64,000 nucleotides of DNA from JAFEBO01 sp044221315 (GTDB lineage: Bacteria; Planctomycetota; Phycisphaerae; Phycisphaerales; UBA1924): positions 1 through 64,000 of the forward strand of contig JBGAPK010000024.1 in assembly GCA_044221315.1 (NCBI GenBank), written 5' to 3'. The position numbers were made by a program, and so were the translations under genes. Within the stretch, counting starts at the first letter, position 1; the number at the start of each line of letters is the position of its first letter. Below are positions 29,023 to 38,028 of this stretch, in pieces. The notes below the pieces were generated by a model. It was not told where the DNA came from. It saw only the letters and a list, made by a program, of their open reading frames with translations, and searched no databases.

Positions 29023-29105
29023 GAGGAGCGCGGGTAAGCGATCCTATGGACTTGCGATGGTCGGGTTGCGATCCCGGTCGAAGGTCCGCACGAATGTTCC
29101 GGCAG

Positions 29106-29813
29106 CTATTCCCGGCGCTCTTCGCGCAATGGTTTGACTTCTTGGGGAACTTGATCCGGCGGGCAATCGATCCACTCGGCGTCAAACATGCCGCGGTATC
29201 CGAAGAGCGGTCCCCAGATGGAGTTGTTGACAATGACCTCTATTCCGAAGCGGCCGGCGCGGTCATCAAACCATTCATGAACGTCCGCAATCCCCGAAAA
29301 AAAGAGGGGGAATCGGATCCCGATGATTCCTTCGTAGAAGCGTTGCTGGCCGGAGCGGATTTTCATGCCGCCCTCCGGGCTGACCGCCATGTCGAGATCA
29401 ACCGCGAGGTGCTGGTGCGTTCCGAGGTAATCGACGATGCGACGGCGAGATTCGCTATAGATCATGGTGGCGTCAAACCGCCGACCCGATCCGATCTGAA
29501 AATCTCGTATCCACGTGACGGTCTCGCGACCGAATGAGTCTTTGTACGCGTAGTTGCGGATGGTGAAGGCGACGTCGCGGCCGTTGTCCGGAAACATGAT
29601 TCGGCGCCATGTGCCGACATACAGAAAGGGAAGCGTGTAGAACGCGCCGTGCCAGATTCGCTCCATGACACCACGACCGATCGAGGCTTTGGCGTCCTTT
29701 GAAGAGAATCCAAACCGCTTCTGAATCATCGGGTGGAGCTTTTGGAACTCGGAGCCCATTGCGACTTCGTAGATCGATCTCACGGCTGCGATTCCTTCAT
29801 GGTGCGTTTGCAT
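29106..29813 (-). CDS. DUF4166 domain protein
   Basis: A protein of up to 235 residues resembling DUF4166: a mid-region Trp-Arg motif (ETVTWIRDF) followed by beta strands and the end motif FGYRGMFDAEW. DUF4166 is an uncharacterised domain often found fused to, or beside, NAD-binding saccharopine-dehydrogenase-like proteins. Here it overlaps by 34 bases the end of a gene encoding an SRPBCC plus DoxX-like protein, so the two are probably co-translated. The start could be a few codons later than the ATG given. No signal peptide is seen. Confidence 0.65.
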   Translation of the reverse strand: MQTHHEGIAAVRSIYEVAMGSEFQKLHPMIQKRFGFSSKDAKASIGRGVMERIWHGAFYTLPFLYVGTWRRIMFPDNGRDVAFTIRNYAYKDSFGRETVTWIRDFQIGSGRRFDATMIYSESRRRIVDYLGTHQHLAVDLDMAVSPEGGMKIRSGQQRFYEGIIGIRFPLFFSGIADVHEWFDDRAGRFGIEVIVNNSIWGPLFGYRGMFDAEWIDCPPDQVPQEVKPLREERRE

Positions 29814-30691
29814 TTGCGGGCACTCGGAAGATCACGATGGGAGATCCACCCGATTGCGCATAGTGCCAGCATGCACACAGTCAATGTGGCGGGGTTGAAG
29901 GCCTCGATGAACAAACGCGGCGTGGCGACGAGTGCGGGCACCGTCACGGCGAAAAGCGCAGCAGCGCTTGCGGCGTACGCCCAACGTGAGTGCCACAGCA
30001 GCATCAACAGGCCGAATGCGATTTCAGCAGAAGCTGCGGCCGTGACGAGTTGCGGCGCCCAGGCTTGGAGGTTTGGCAAAGCGGCAGCGGCAAGTTCGAT
30101 CTCGCGTGGGTCGCGGACCAGCAGCTTTGGCACCGCTCCCTGATATGTCCATGCTACGGCGAGGGTGATCTTCGAGGCAGTGTCAATCTGAGCGCGCGTC
30201 GCAGATAGCGTCGGATCGATGCCGCGTTCGATCCAGAGTCGGAGGCGGTCAAAGCTCCACGCCGTCGCCCAGCCGAAGAGCGGGCGGAAGGCAACTAAAT
30301 CGAGGAATTTTCCCATTGGTCCCCAGCGAGTTTCGTAGTCGTAAAGCGTGAGAAACGTCGTGCGACCATCACCGGCATCGATGTACTTCCAGTAGCCCGA
30401 TCCGGTGCGGATGAGCGACTTGCGATCATGTGACCAGAACTTCAAGGCGGAAGAGGCTCTGCCGGCCGTCGCGTGTTCACCCACGGTCTCACCGCCGCCG
30501 GCGATCCGAAGGCCGAGACCGATGCGCGTTTCGTATTCGAAACGCTGGGGTTCACCGGGCGCGTGGGGAAGGTATCGGATGCTCGTGAAGCGGAGATCCC
30601 AGCGTTCGTGCAGTTCCGGGGTCTGAGTCTTACTCCAGAGCGCGTCGATTGGTGCACGAATTTCGATCTCGACGTAGATCGGCCGTGCCAT
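29780..30691 (-). CDS. SRPBCC-fold protein fused to a DoxX-like membrane domain
   Basis: A 303-residue two-part protein. Residues 1 to about 150 look like an SRPBCC (START-like) ligand-binding domain, beginning YVEIEIRAPIDALWSKTQTP. The C-terminal part, from about residue 165, has four hydrophobic helices in a DoxX-like arrangement (ASAEIAFGLLMLLWHSRWAY, ALFAVTVPALVATPRLFIEA). The same combination is known in other bacteria as a DoxX-like protein of unknown role. It lies between mqnE, which ends 46 bases upstream, and the overlapping DUF4166 gene. A lipid or quinone ligand would fit the context but is speculation. Confidence 0.7.
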   Translation of the reverse strand: MARPIYVEIEIRAPIDALWSKTQTPELHERWDLRFTSIRYLPHAPGEPQRFEYETRIGLGLRIAGGGETVGEHATAGRASSALKFWSHDRKSLIRTGSGYWKYIDAGDGRTTFLTLYDYETRWGPMGKFLDLVAFRPLFGWATAWSFDRLRLWIERGIDPTLSATRAQIDTASKITLAVAWTYQGAVPKLLVRDPREIELAAAALPNLQAWAPQLVTAAASAEIAFGLLMLLWHSRWAYAASAAALFAVTVPALVATPRLFIEAFNPATLTVCMLALCAIGWISHRDLPSARKCKRTMKESQP

Positions 30692-30737
30692 CGCGTGCCC
30701 CCTCGGCGTTGCTCGGGCTGGCGAGCTCTACGCCGTG

Positions 30738-32159
30738 TTAGAGAACAGTTTTCCAACTCTTTCCATCTCGCCGAACGCGCCGGTACAGCGTGTCGCGCTC
30801 GACCGGTTTGAACCCCGCTTCGCGAATCGCCTTCTGCAGTGTCCACACATTCACTTCCTGGTGCGTGCTGCTGCCGCCGACCTTGGTGATGTCGTACCAG
30901 ACCACAGTGCCGTCGATGTCGTCGGCGCCGGACTGGAGCATGAGCTGCGCCATCGGCAGCGTCTGCATGATCCAAAAGGCCTTGACGTGCGGGAAGTTGT
31001 CGAGCATCAAGCGGGAGATGGCGAGCGTGCGGAGGTTCTCGAGGCCGGCGGGGCCGGGCAGGTGTTCGAGCTCGCTGCCGTCGGGGAAGAAGGGGAGGGG
31101 GATGATGGTTTGGAAATAGCCGCCGGAAGAAGGTGTCAAGGTGTCAAGGTGTCGAGGTGACGAGGAGGAACCGAAGGCGACATGTTCGGGGAGTGGTGTG
31201 CCGGGGCGAGTGAGTGTGATCACCGGGACGTCGGATCCCTCGTCGCCGGAGTAACCGAGGTGTCCTGAATTGTCCGCAGTGCCGTTCTCGGTGCCCTTGA
31301 CACCTTGACACCTCGACACCTCGACACCTTCCGCTCGGACACCTTCATACCCCATTCTCGCGAGCGCCCGATCCTGCGCCCGTCGCAGCATGTCCATGTG
31401 AACGAGGCGATCGTGGCGGTCTTCAATGTGACCGTAGAGAATGGTCGCGTTGGTATTGAGGCCCAATTCGTGGGCGACGCGGTGGACATCAAGCCAGACG
31501 TCGGAGCGGATCTTGCCCTTGTAGGCCTCGTCGTGGACGCGGTCGTCGAAGACTTCGGCGCCGCCGCCGGGGAGTGAGCCGAGCCCGGCTTCCTTGAGTC
31601 TGGTGAGGACCCAGCGAATGCCGCTGGCGCGATCGTCGGCCTTGTAGACCTTGGCGATCTTGGCGAGGTGGACGATCTCCACGGCGGTGAAGGCCTTGAC
31701 GTGGAGTTCGCTGCCCAGTTCGCGGGCGGTCTCGCGGATGGTGCTGACGAGATCGGTGTAGTACGAGAATGGAAGGAAGGGGTGGAGGCCGCCGACGGAG
31801 TGCATCTCCGTGGCGCCGTTCTCGACCGCCTGGCGGGCCTGGTCCTTCACGTACTCCATGTCGCGGGTGTACGCACCGTCGTCGTCCTTCTTGCGGTAGA
31901 ACTCGCAGAACTTGCACGAGAGGGCGCAGACGTTGGAGTAGTTCAGGTGGCGGTTGATGTTGTAGAAGGCTGTGTCGCCGTGCAGGCTGCGGCGGACGGT
32001 GTCGGCGAGGGTGCAGACGGTCCAGATGTCGGGCGTGGTGTAGAGGAGTTCGCCGTCCGCGAGAGAGAGGCGCTCACCCCGATCGATCTTCGCGCGGATG
32101 TCGTCGAGGCGTTCGTCGACGCCGGGAAGGGGCCTGGACTGGGCCGCGGGGGCGATCAT
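30738..32159 (-). CDS. mqnE: Aminofutalosine synthase MqnE with an in-frame insertion
   Basis: A 473-residue radical-SAM enzyme of the futalosine route to menaquinone. The cluster motif is CALSCKFC with Cys78, Cys82 and Cys85. VGGLHPFLPFSYY, LPGGGAEVFDDRV and MLDNFPHVKAFWIM are family motifs. MqnE proteins are usually about 370-400 residues. The excess is an insert at about residues 268-344 that splits the conserved RAQD-x-(T/S)GG(F/Y)xxxIPLxF segment: DMLRRAQD lies before it and SSGGYFQTIIPLPFF after it. The frame is kept. The insert matches the inverted-repeat element at 31127-31346. Product of the pathway: menaquinone; ubiE/menG at 57799 would perform the last step. Confidence 0.9.
   Translation of the reverse strand: MIAPAAQSRPLPGVDERLDDIRAKIDRGERLSLADGELLYTTPDIWTVCTLADTVRRSLHGDTAFYNINRHLNYSNVCALSCKFCEFYRKKDDDGAYTRDMEYVKDQARQAVENGATEMHSVGGLHPFLPFSYYTDLVSTIRETARELGSELHVKAFTAVEIVHLAKIAKVYKADDRASGIRWVLTRLKEAGLGSLPGGGAEVFDDRVHDEAYKGKIRSDVWLDVHRVAHELGLNTNATILYGHIEDRHDRLVHMDMLRRAQDRALARMGYEGVRAEGVEVSRCQGVKGTENGTADNSGHLGYSGDEGSDVPVITLTRPGTPLPEHVAFGSSSSPRHLDTLTPSSGGYFQTIIPLPFFPDGSELEHLPGPAGLENLRTLAISRLMLDNFPHVKAFWIMQTLPMAQLMLQSGADDIDGTVVWYDITKVGGSSTHQEVNVWTLQKAIREAGFKPVERDTLYRRVRRDGKSWKTVL
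31127..31346. repeat. Palindromic element inside mqnE (inverted 8-bp tandem arrays)
   Basis: The left arm from 31130 is AAGGTGTC three times, then GAGGTGAC and GAGG. The right arm, 31299-31345, is the inverse: GACACCTT, GACACCTC, GACACCTC, GACACCTT, a 7-base break, then GACACCTT. About 130 bases separate the arms. The length keeps the mqnE frame open. Together they form a large imperfect palindrome coinciding with residues that have no counterpart in ordinary MqnE. Confidence 0.85.
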
Positions 32160-32322
32160 TCCGGAGAGTATCGCGGGCGGGCAGTAGTTTCAAGAAATAT
32201 TGAAAACTCGGAAATCGTTGTACGGGATTGGCCCCTTATGGGGATTTCGGAAAATTGCGTAACACATTCCTGAATTTGGGGACATCTTCAAAGGACGCGC
32301 TCGTGGGTAGGGAGTGTGTGCC

Positions 32323-33216
32323 ATGCTCCAAGCGATTTGGGTGTTGGGGGTGGCCGCCATCTTGGGAAGCGGGAGGTCGCTCGGCGCTCCGGGGGATGTG
32401 TACGTCGCGAACGGAGCCGGGTATGTCTCGCGGTACAGCGGGACGACGGGGGCGTTCATCAGCGCATTCGGGTCGTTGGGGCAGGGCTCGGGGCTTGCGT
32501 TCGGACCGGACGGAAAGCTGTACGCCGCGAGCGCGAATGGAAACAAGATCCTGAAGTACGACCCGGATTCGGGTGCGCTGCTGGGGACGTTCATCAATAG
32601 TTCGACGCTTTCACGGCCCTTTTCGATCATCTTCGGCCCGGACAAGAACCTGTACGTGAGCGCGAACGCGTCGAACGTCGTACGGAAATACAACGGGACG
32701 ACAGGGGCGCTGATGGGCGTGGCGGCGACGGGCGGAGGAATGTCCTCGCCGATCGGGCTGGCGTTTGATGGCCTCGGGAACTTGCTGGTCGCAAGCTCGG
32801 GGAATCAGAAGGTGCTCAAATACAACCCGACGAACGGCGCGTTTCTCGGTGAGTTTGCAACGGGGATCGGATTTGTCTCTGATGTACGCGTGCGTTCGGG
32901 CGTGGCGTACGTGAGCAGCGCCGCAACCGGACGGATCCGCCGGTACAACGTGCAGACAGGGCTGGACCTGGGAGACTACGGAACGCTTCCGACATCGTCG
33001 GGAGCGTTCGGGATGGATTTCGCGCTCGACGGGTCGCTGATCGTCGGCGCGGTGGCGGAGAGCAAGCTCTACAGGATCGGCGCCGGCGGCGGACCGGGCG
33101 CGGTGTTCGCCGATCAGAGCATGGCGACGCCGGAGAATGTGGTGGTGCAGGTGCCGGGGCCGGGCGCGGCGGCGGCGTTGATCGGCGGCCTGCTTGGGGT
33201 GAGGCGTCGGCGTTGA
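32323..33216 (+). CDS. Secreted beta-propeller protein with PEP-CTERM tail
   Basis: A 297-residue exported protein. It has a signal peptide (AIWVLGVAAILGSGRSLGAP), then about six NHL/SMP-30-like repeats of the form SGLAFGPDGKLYAAS-x-x-GNKILKYDP, forming a likely beta-propeller, and the sorting tail VPGPGAAAALIGGLLGV then RRRR. AGGGAG at 32309-32314 supports the ATG at 32323 over an in-frame GTG three codons upstream. Such propellers usually mediate binding, and no catalytic residue is evident. The gene stands alone, divergent from mqnE, and its stop is 9 bases from the end of the convergent OPT gene. Confidence 0.85.
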   Translation: MLQAIWVLGVAAILGSGRSLGAPGDVYVANGAGYVSRYSGTTGAFISAFGSLGQGSGLAFGPDGKLYAASANGNKILKYDPDSGALLGTFINSSTLSRPFSIIFGPDKNLYVSANASNVVRKYNGTTGALMGVAATGGGMSSPIGLAFDGLGNLLVASSGNQKVLKYNPTNGAFLGEFATGIGFVSDVRVRSGVAYVSSAATGRIRRYNVQTGLDLGDYGTLPTSSGAFGMDFALDGSLIVGAVAESKLYRIGAGGGPGAVFADQSMATPENVVVQVPGPGAAAALIGGLLGVRRRR

Positions 33217-33225
33217 GCGCCCGGC

Positions 33226-35202
33226 CTATTGACCCAGGCGCGGGAGCAGGAAGACATCGACCAGTTTGTCGCCGATTCCGAGCAACGCGGAGCCGGCGAT
33301 GAGGCCAGCACAGATGGGTTCGAGCGAGCGGACCCAGAGGGTGTGGCCGGCGGTGCCTTCTCGCTTCTCGTAGAAGCGGTGGAGCAGGAGGAATACCACG
33401 GCGCCGAGCCACATGCACATGGTGGCGCTGGGAGGGAGCACGACGCCCAAGCCGATGCTGACGGGGCTAAGCCAGAACTTGCTCTTGGTGAAGATGCGGG
33501 CGATTTCAAACGTCAGAGCGACGACCGCCGCGACGCCGAGCGACCAGAGGATGGAAGCGCTCAGGCCGTTGAAGCCGTGCTCGATGATGTCGGCGACGCC
33601 CTTCCACTGAACGGCGGAGGGCATGGGGAAGCGTTCGGTCGCCATCATGTCCTGCACGTTGTCGCCGGGCTTGTAGTTGGCGAGGAACATGGCGTAGAAG
33701 AGCGGCGTGCTGATGAGGCCGCCGGCGATGATGCCGATGAGGTGGCCAAAGGCCTGCTGGCGGGGCTTGGCGCCGAGCATGTAGCCCGGTTTGATATCCG
33801 AGAGCAGATTGGCGGCGTTGCTGGCGACCGAGGCGGTGATGCCGGCGGTCATGAGATTCACGCCGGGGTTCGAGCGGTCGAGCATGCCGAAGGTGAACTG
33901 CGGGATCTTGGCGAGTGCGCCGGTGGGCGTCCAACTGGTGAGAGCCATCGCGTTGGTGCAGATGAGCGAGAGGGCGAAGATCAGCGGCATCGCGACGGCG
34001 GTCATCCAATAGGGCACGCCGTACCAGTGGTTGGCCATCCAGGCGGTGAGTATGGCGAGAAGGGGGACACCGATGAACGAAACCTTGAGAGGGAGTTCGA
34101 TGTGGCCGACGGGGTCGATCTTTTCCTTCTCCCGTCCGAACAGACCGGCGAAGGCGTCGATGATCACCTTGGGCTTCGCGAAGAGCGCGACGAGGGAACC
34201 GACAACCATGATGCCGACGCCCCACCAGATGGACCACTGGTTCAGGATCTCGCGCTGGGTAATCGGGTAGGTGCGGTCGCCGACGGTGCGGACGACGATT
34301 TCCCCGCGGTTGATCATGATGGGCGCGAGAATGACGTAGTTGATGATCATCCCGATCAGCATGCTTGTCGCGGTGCGGATGCCCATGAGGCCGCCGGTGC
34401 CGAGCATGGCGATATCGAGCGTGGGACGCAATCCCAGCGTTTTGAAATCAACACCCATGATCTTGGGGATTGCCCAGTCGTGGGCCTTTGCCATCGTGTA
34501 GTACCAGTTATCAAGCTGCTCATCGAAGTAGTGGCTGTTCTTCTGGCGGAAGAGGTGGATCCAGAGCAGCTTCATGTAGGCCTCGCCCGCGGCGATCTGC
34601 ACAAGAGCGGCGACACCCGCCGCAGCGAGAAGGGCCTTTGCCTGGATCATGCCGATGGCGCCCTTGCCGGTGTAGAGCGTGTCGAGGACAATGCCGCAGG
34701 CGCGGCCTTCGGGGAAAGGCTGCTGCTCGTCGTTGATGAAGCGGCGCTTCATTGGGAACGCGACCAGCACGCCCATCGCGGCGGTGGTGAAGTTGAAGGC
34801 GAGCAGTTGGTACCAGGGGAGGACGACATTTGCCTTCCAGAAGTACGCCGCGAAGCTGGACATGAGCGGGACGGTCATGTACCCCGCGGCCGTCGCGATC
34901 GACTGCATCGCGTTGTTCTCGAGGATGGTCATGTCCTTGGCGGCGTTCATCGCCGAGAGGAATTTGAACATCGCGTACGCGAGGATGACCGAGGTGAGGC
35001 CGACGCCGAGCGTGATGCCGGTCTTGGCGCTGACGTAGAGGTTGGTGGCGGAGAGAATGCCGCCGAGAATGAAGCCGGTGGCGGCGGAGCGGATGGTGAG
35101 TTGGGGCATGTCGCCCCGGAAGACGTTGGCGAGCCACCAGCGGTCCTTTTCTTCGCGGGACCAGGAGTGGACTTGTTCTTCCGTGAGGGTGGGGATGGCC
35201 AT
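33226..35202 (-). CDS. OPT-family transporter 1
   Basis: A 658-residue polytopic membrane protein of the oligopeptide transporter (OPT) superfamily. Characteristic pieces are TGFILGGILSATNLYVSAKTG near the N terminus, SIATAAGYMTVPL, and AFPMKRRFINDEQQPFPEG, which matches the motif in OPT proteins where a Pro-rich loop precedes GxxxA. About 14-16 hydrophobic helices are visible. OPT proteins import oligopeptides or metal chelates with protons; the substrate is unknown. It is a paralog of the gene just upstream (35244-37373), 41 bases away. Confidence 0.88.
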   Translation of the reverse strand: MAIPTLTEEQVHSWSREEKDRWWLANVFRGDMPQLTIRSAATGFILGGILSATNLYVSAKTGITLGVGLTSVILAYAMFKFLSAMNAAKDMTILENNAMQSIATAAGYMTVPLMSSFAAYFWKANVVLPWYQLLAFNFTTAAMGVLVAFPMKRRFINDEQQPFPEGRACGIVLDTLYTGKGAIGMIQAKALLAAAGVAALVQIAAGEAYMKLLWIHLFRQKNSHYFDEQLDNWYYTMAKAHDWAIPKIMGVDFKTLGLRPTLDIAMLGTGGLMGIRTATSMLIGMIINYVILAPIMINRGEIVVRTVGDRTYPITQREILNQWSIWWGVGIMVVGSLVALFAKPKVIIDAFAGLFGREKEKIDPVGHIELPLKVSFIGVPLLAILTAWMANHWYGVPYWMTAVAMPLIFALSLICTNAMALTSWTPTGALAKIPQFTFGMLDRSNPGVNLMTAGITASVASNAANLLSDIKPGYMLGAKPRQQAFGHLIGIIAGGLISTPLFYAMFLANYKPGDNVQDMMATERFPMPSAVQWKGVADIIEHGFNGLSASILWSLGVAAVVALTFEIARIFTKSKFWLSPVSIGLGVVLPPSATMCMWLGAVVFLLLHRFYEKREGTAGHTLWVRSLEPICAGLIAGSALLGIGDKLVDVFLLPRLGQ

Positions 35203-35243
35203 GGGCGGCTAGCGTAGCGGATCCGCACCTAATCAGGGGAGGC

Positions 35244-37373
35244 CTACAGATTCCATGCGAAGATGCCGGAAAGGGTCGCGAGGATGGCGATGAGGGCCTT
35301 CATAAGCGATTCGCCCGCGACCAGACCGGAGGCGATGGGGATATTAAACGTGTTGGCGGACTTCTTGTGGATGAGCGTCCAGATGAACGTCAGGCACGCG
35401 CCGATTGCAAAGGCGAGCGAGTTGTTAAAGCCGACGACCCACGAGAGGCCCAGTCCCATGGTGCTGGGCCAATAGGGGCGCCACTTGGTGGGGACGAAGA
35501 ACTTCTCGATGCACGGGAGCAGGATGCCGAGCATCGCTCCGATGGCGATCGAGATCTTGGCGGAGTCTGCGAGGCTGGAGAGGCCGTGCGTGAGCACCTG
35601 CGCGACGCGGAACCACTGGTTGGTTCCCGGCGCCGGGTAGGTCTCGAGCACGGCCTTGTTTGGCACCATGAGGTACCAGATCGGGATGATCGCAACCGTC
35701 CCGAAGAAGACGCCGAAGAACTGTGCGATGAATTGACGGCGTGGGTTGGCGCCGAGCAGGTAGCCGCTCTTGAGGTCGGTGAGAAGGTCGGCTGAAGACG
35801 AAGCCGAGTTTGCGGCGATGCCAGCCGAGGCGAGGTTGATGGTGGCGTTGCCCGGATGCAGGATCGCGAAGGTGATCTGCATGACCTTGCCCATCGCGCC
35901 GATGGGCGTAGTGTCGGTCTCGCCGGTCGCCCGGCAGGCAACGAGCGAGAGAATGAAACTCAGTGCCACGGCGATGATGCCCGCCCACCAGGTGATCTGA
36001 AACGAGATGATCTGCAGAGCGACCATGGCGATGGTCAGCGGGATCATGCCGGCGAGCATCCACCAGAAGGGGACTTCGATGGCCTTCAACGCGGCGCTTT
36101 CGCCGGAATCTTCTTTGCGGGCGGAGAGCGCGCCCGAGAGAGCCTTGCCCATCGTTTTCCACTGAAACGCGAGGGCCGTCAGCGAGGACATGACCATGAG
36201 CGACGTGCCGCCCCAGAGCGCCCAGCGGTAAACGTGGAAGATGGTCCCGCCACCGACCAGCTCGATGGAGGGAACGTACGGGTGTTCGATGTGCTTGCCG
36301 GCGGCGATTTCTGCGGCCTGCGCGGCCATTTGAGCCGCGTCCGCCGCGATCAAAGGAGGTGCGACGAAGAAGTAGAGGAGGACCGAGCCGGCGAGCATCG
36401 TGAGGGAGACCCGAAGTCCGACGATCATCCCAGCGGCGATAAGAAGAACGCTGGGCTCAAAGCCGAACTGAATGAGCTGCTTGCCGATGGGCTTGTCCCA
36501 GAACCAATGCAGCTTGCCGTCGGTGGGGGTGATGGTGGCGAACCCGTCGGCGGGGAGCTGTTCGGGCAGATGCATGAACCGCAGTGGGCCGGTGTCACCG
36601 AAGAATTTGTCGATGACCTTCAGCGTCCCTTCGCCGGTGTTGAGAATCCCGATAAACGCGGAGACGAACAGCGCGAGGATGAGCGAATAGGCCTTATGGA
36701 CGGCTTCCTTGCTCTCGCTGTAGAGGCTCTTGAGCGTTTCGGCGGCCGCGATCCCGGAAGGAAACGGCAACTGCTCGTGGTTGATCATCTGGCGCTTCAT
36801 GGGGATGGCCAGGAAGACGCCCATCATGCCGGTGCAGAAGGTGAAGATCGTGACACCGACCCAGGGTTGAACGGCGAGCGTCTTGACGTCGGCGGAAGTT
36901 CCGCCGGCGGGGGGCTCTGCCATAAGCAGAAGGGCGCCGAACATCGTCGCGATTGTCGAGCCCGTCGAGTAACCCGCGGCGGACGCGGTCGACTGCATGC
37001 AGTTGTTCTCGAGGATCGACATCTTCGAGAGGTACTTGCCGGAAAGGGCACGAAGCGCGTTCCAGATGGCGTAGCTCATCACGCAGGCGGTGATCGCGAC
37101 ACCGAAGGACCAGCCGATCTTGAGCGTGGTGTAGAGGTTTGCCGCGGACATCGCCATGCCGAGGAACCCACCCATGATGACGGCGCGCCAGGTGAGCTGC
37201 GGCATCCGGTCGCCCTGATAGACGGTCTTGAACCAGTGGGCGTCTTTCTGTTCGGAGGTCATGCCACTGGTGTCCACCGGCATCTCGGGCATCGCATCGA
37301 TGTCTTCGTCTGGGAGAGATGCTTCTGGATGGGCAGGTGGGTGCGCGGGTCCTTGCGGCATGGTGCTGCTCAT
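35244..37373 (-). CDS. OPT-family transporter 2
   Basis: A 709-residue OPT-superfamily transporter, the upstream member of a tandem pair. It shares with its neighbour the N-terminal MPQLTWRAVIMGGFLGMAMS segment, the LENNCMQSTASAAGYSTGS motif and AIPMKRQMINHEQLPFPSG. About 15 hydrophobic helices are seen, plus a soluble N-terminal extension of about 40 residues. Divergence between the two suggests different substrates or a heteromeric role. No substrate-binding protein or peptidase is adjacent. Confidence 0.88.
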   Translation of the reverse strand: MSSTMPQGPAHPPAHPEASLPDEDIDAMPEMPVDTSGMTSEQKDAHWFKTVYQGDRMPQLTWRAVIMGGFLGMAMSAANLYTTLKIGWSFGVAITACVMSYAIWNALRALSGKYLSKMSILENNCMQSTASAAGYSTGSTIATMFGALLLMAEPPAGGTSADVKTLAVQPWVGVTIFTFCTGMMGVFLAIPMKRQMINHEQLPFPSGIAAAETLKSLYSESKEAVHKAYSLILALFVSAFIGILNTGEGTLKVIDKFFGDTGPLRFMHLPEQLPADGFATITPTDGKLHWFWDKPIGKQLIQFGFEPSVLLIAAGMIVGLRVSLTMLAGSVLLYFFVAPPLIAADAAQMAAQAAEIAAGKHIEHPYVPSIELVGGGTIFHVYRWALWGGTSLMVMSSLTALAFQWKTMGKALSGALSARKEDSGESAALKAIEVPFWWMLAGMIPLTIAMVALQIISFQITWWAGIIAVALSFILSLVACRATGETDTTPIGAMGKVMQITFAILHPGNATINLASAGIAANSASSSADLLTDLKSGYLLGANPRRQFIAQFFGVFFGTVAIIPIWYLMVPNKAVLETYPAPGTNQWFRVAQVLTHGLSSLADSAKISIAIGAMLGILLPCIEKFFVPTKWRPYWPSTMGLGLSWVVGFNNSLAFAIGACLTFIWTLIHKKSANTFNIPIASGLVAGESLMKALIAILATLSGIFAWNL

Positions 37374-37418
37374 GGGCTCAAGATAACAGGTGTTGGAATC
37401 GAATGTTGCGGGATTTGG

Positions 37419-37919
37419 TCAGGAAATCCCCCGAACCCGGACCTGATTTGCGTCGACGTGAACGACCCGGATGCGATCGCCCGGGCGGAGGAAGCCGGTT
37501 TCACAGACCGCGTCGTGTCGTTGGCTGTCGATCTCGACGAGGCCGACGGGACGCAGGTCGGTGAGCGCGAAGCCTTCGCGGTTCAGAAGGCGGAGCCGGT
37601 CGCGCACAAAGGCGTCCTCTTTACGGGCTTTCTCTTCGACTTCCTCGTCCGAAGGCACGCCGATCATGCGTCGTCCGATGGGGGTGTTTTGCCAGATGGA
37701 GACGCCGCCGTAGAGGACGCCGGGAACAGCGAAAAGCATCCCGACGAGACCGAGGAATCCCCACATCGGGTTGAACTTGAAAAGGCAGATGAGCCCGGCG
37801 ATGGCGCAGAGCGCGGCGGCGACGGCGATCGCACCGGCGCTCGGGACGAAGAACTCCATGAGGAGCAGGAGCAGGGCTGCGAACAGGAGCCCGAGGCCCC
37901 AGATGAGAAGCGGTTCCAT
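37419..37919 (-). CDS. Short NfeD-type membrane protein
   Basis: A 166-residue protein with an N-terminal membrane domain of two or three helices (LLIWGLGLLFAALLLLLMEF, then AAALCAIAGLICLF) and a C-terminal OB-fold NfeD-like domain (GFALTDLRPVGLVEIDSQRH ... GDRIRVVHV). NfeD proteins partner with flotillins. The open frame extends upstream through a purine-rich repeat, but the ATG at 37919 begins right at the membrane domain and is preferred. It lies 109 bases after the longer protease-type NfeD gene on the same strand. Confidence 0.82.
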   Translation of the reverse strand: MEPLLIWGLGLLFAALLLLLMEFFVPSAGAIAVAAALCAIAGLICLFKFNPMWGFLGLVGMLFAVPGVLYGGVSIWQNTPIGRRMIGVPSDEEVEEKARKEDAFVRDRLRLLNREGFALTDLRPVGLVEIDSQRHDAVCETGFLRPGDRIRVVHVDANQVRVRGIS

Positions 37920-38028
37920 CGGGGGGAAGAATAACGCGGGTGGGAGACGGAAGAAGAGGGGGAGGTGGGGAAGCGAAGAGGTGAGCGGGTGCGAGGGCCG
38001 GCTGGAGCGGGGGCGTGTCGCTTTCTTC

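Noticed and set aside
31130..31345. Possible CRISPR array
   Set aside because: The units are 8 bases long, contiguous and in two opposite orientations; there are no spacers and the region is coding.
33229..37934. Very long open frames on the plus strand opposite both OPT genes (662 and 692 codons)
   Set aside because: They mirror conserved polytopic proteins, have no recognisable domain, and show the His/Asp/Gly-rich composition expected from the antisense of GC-rich genes.
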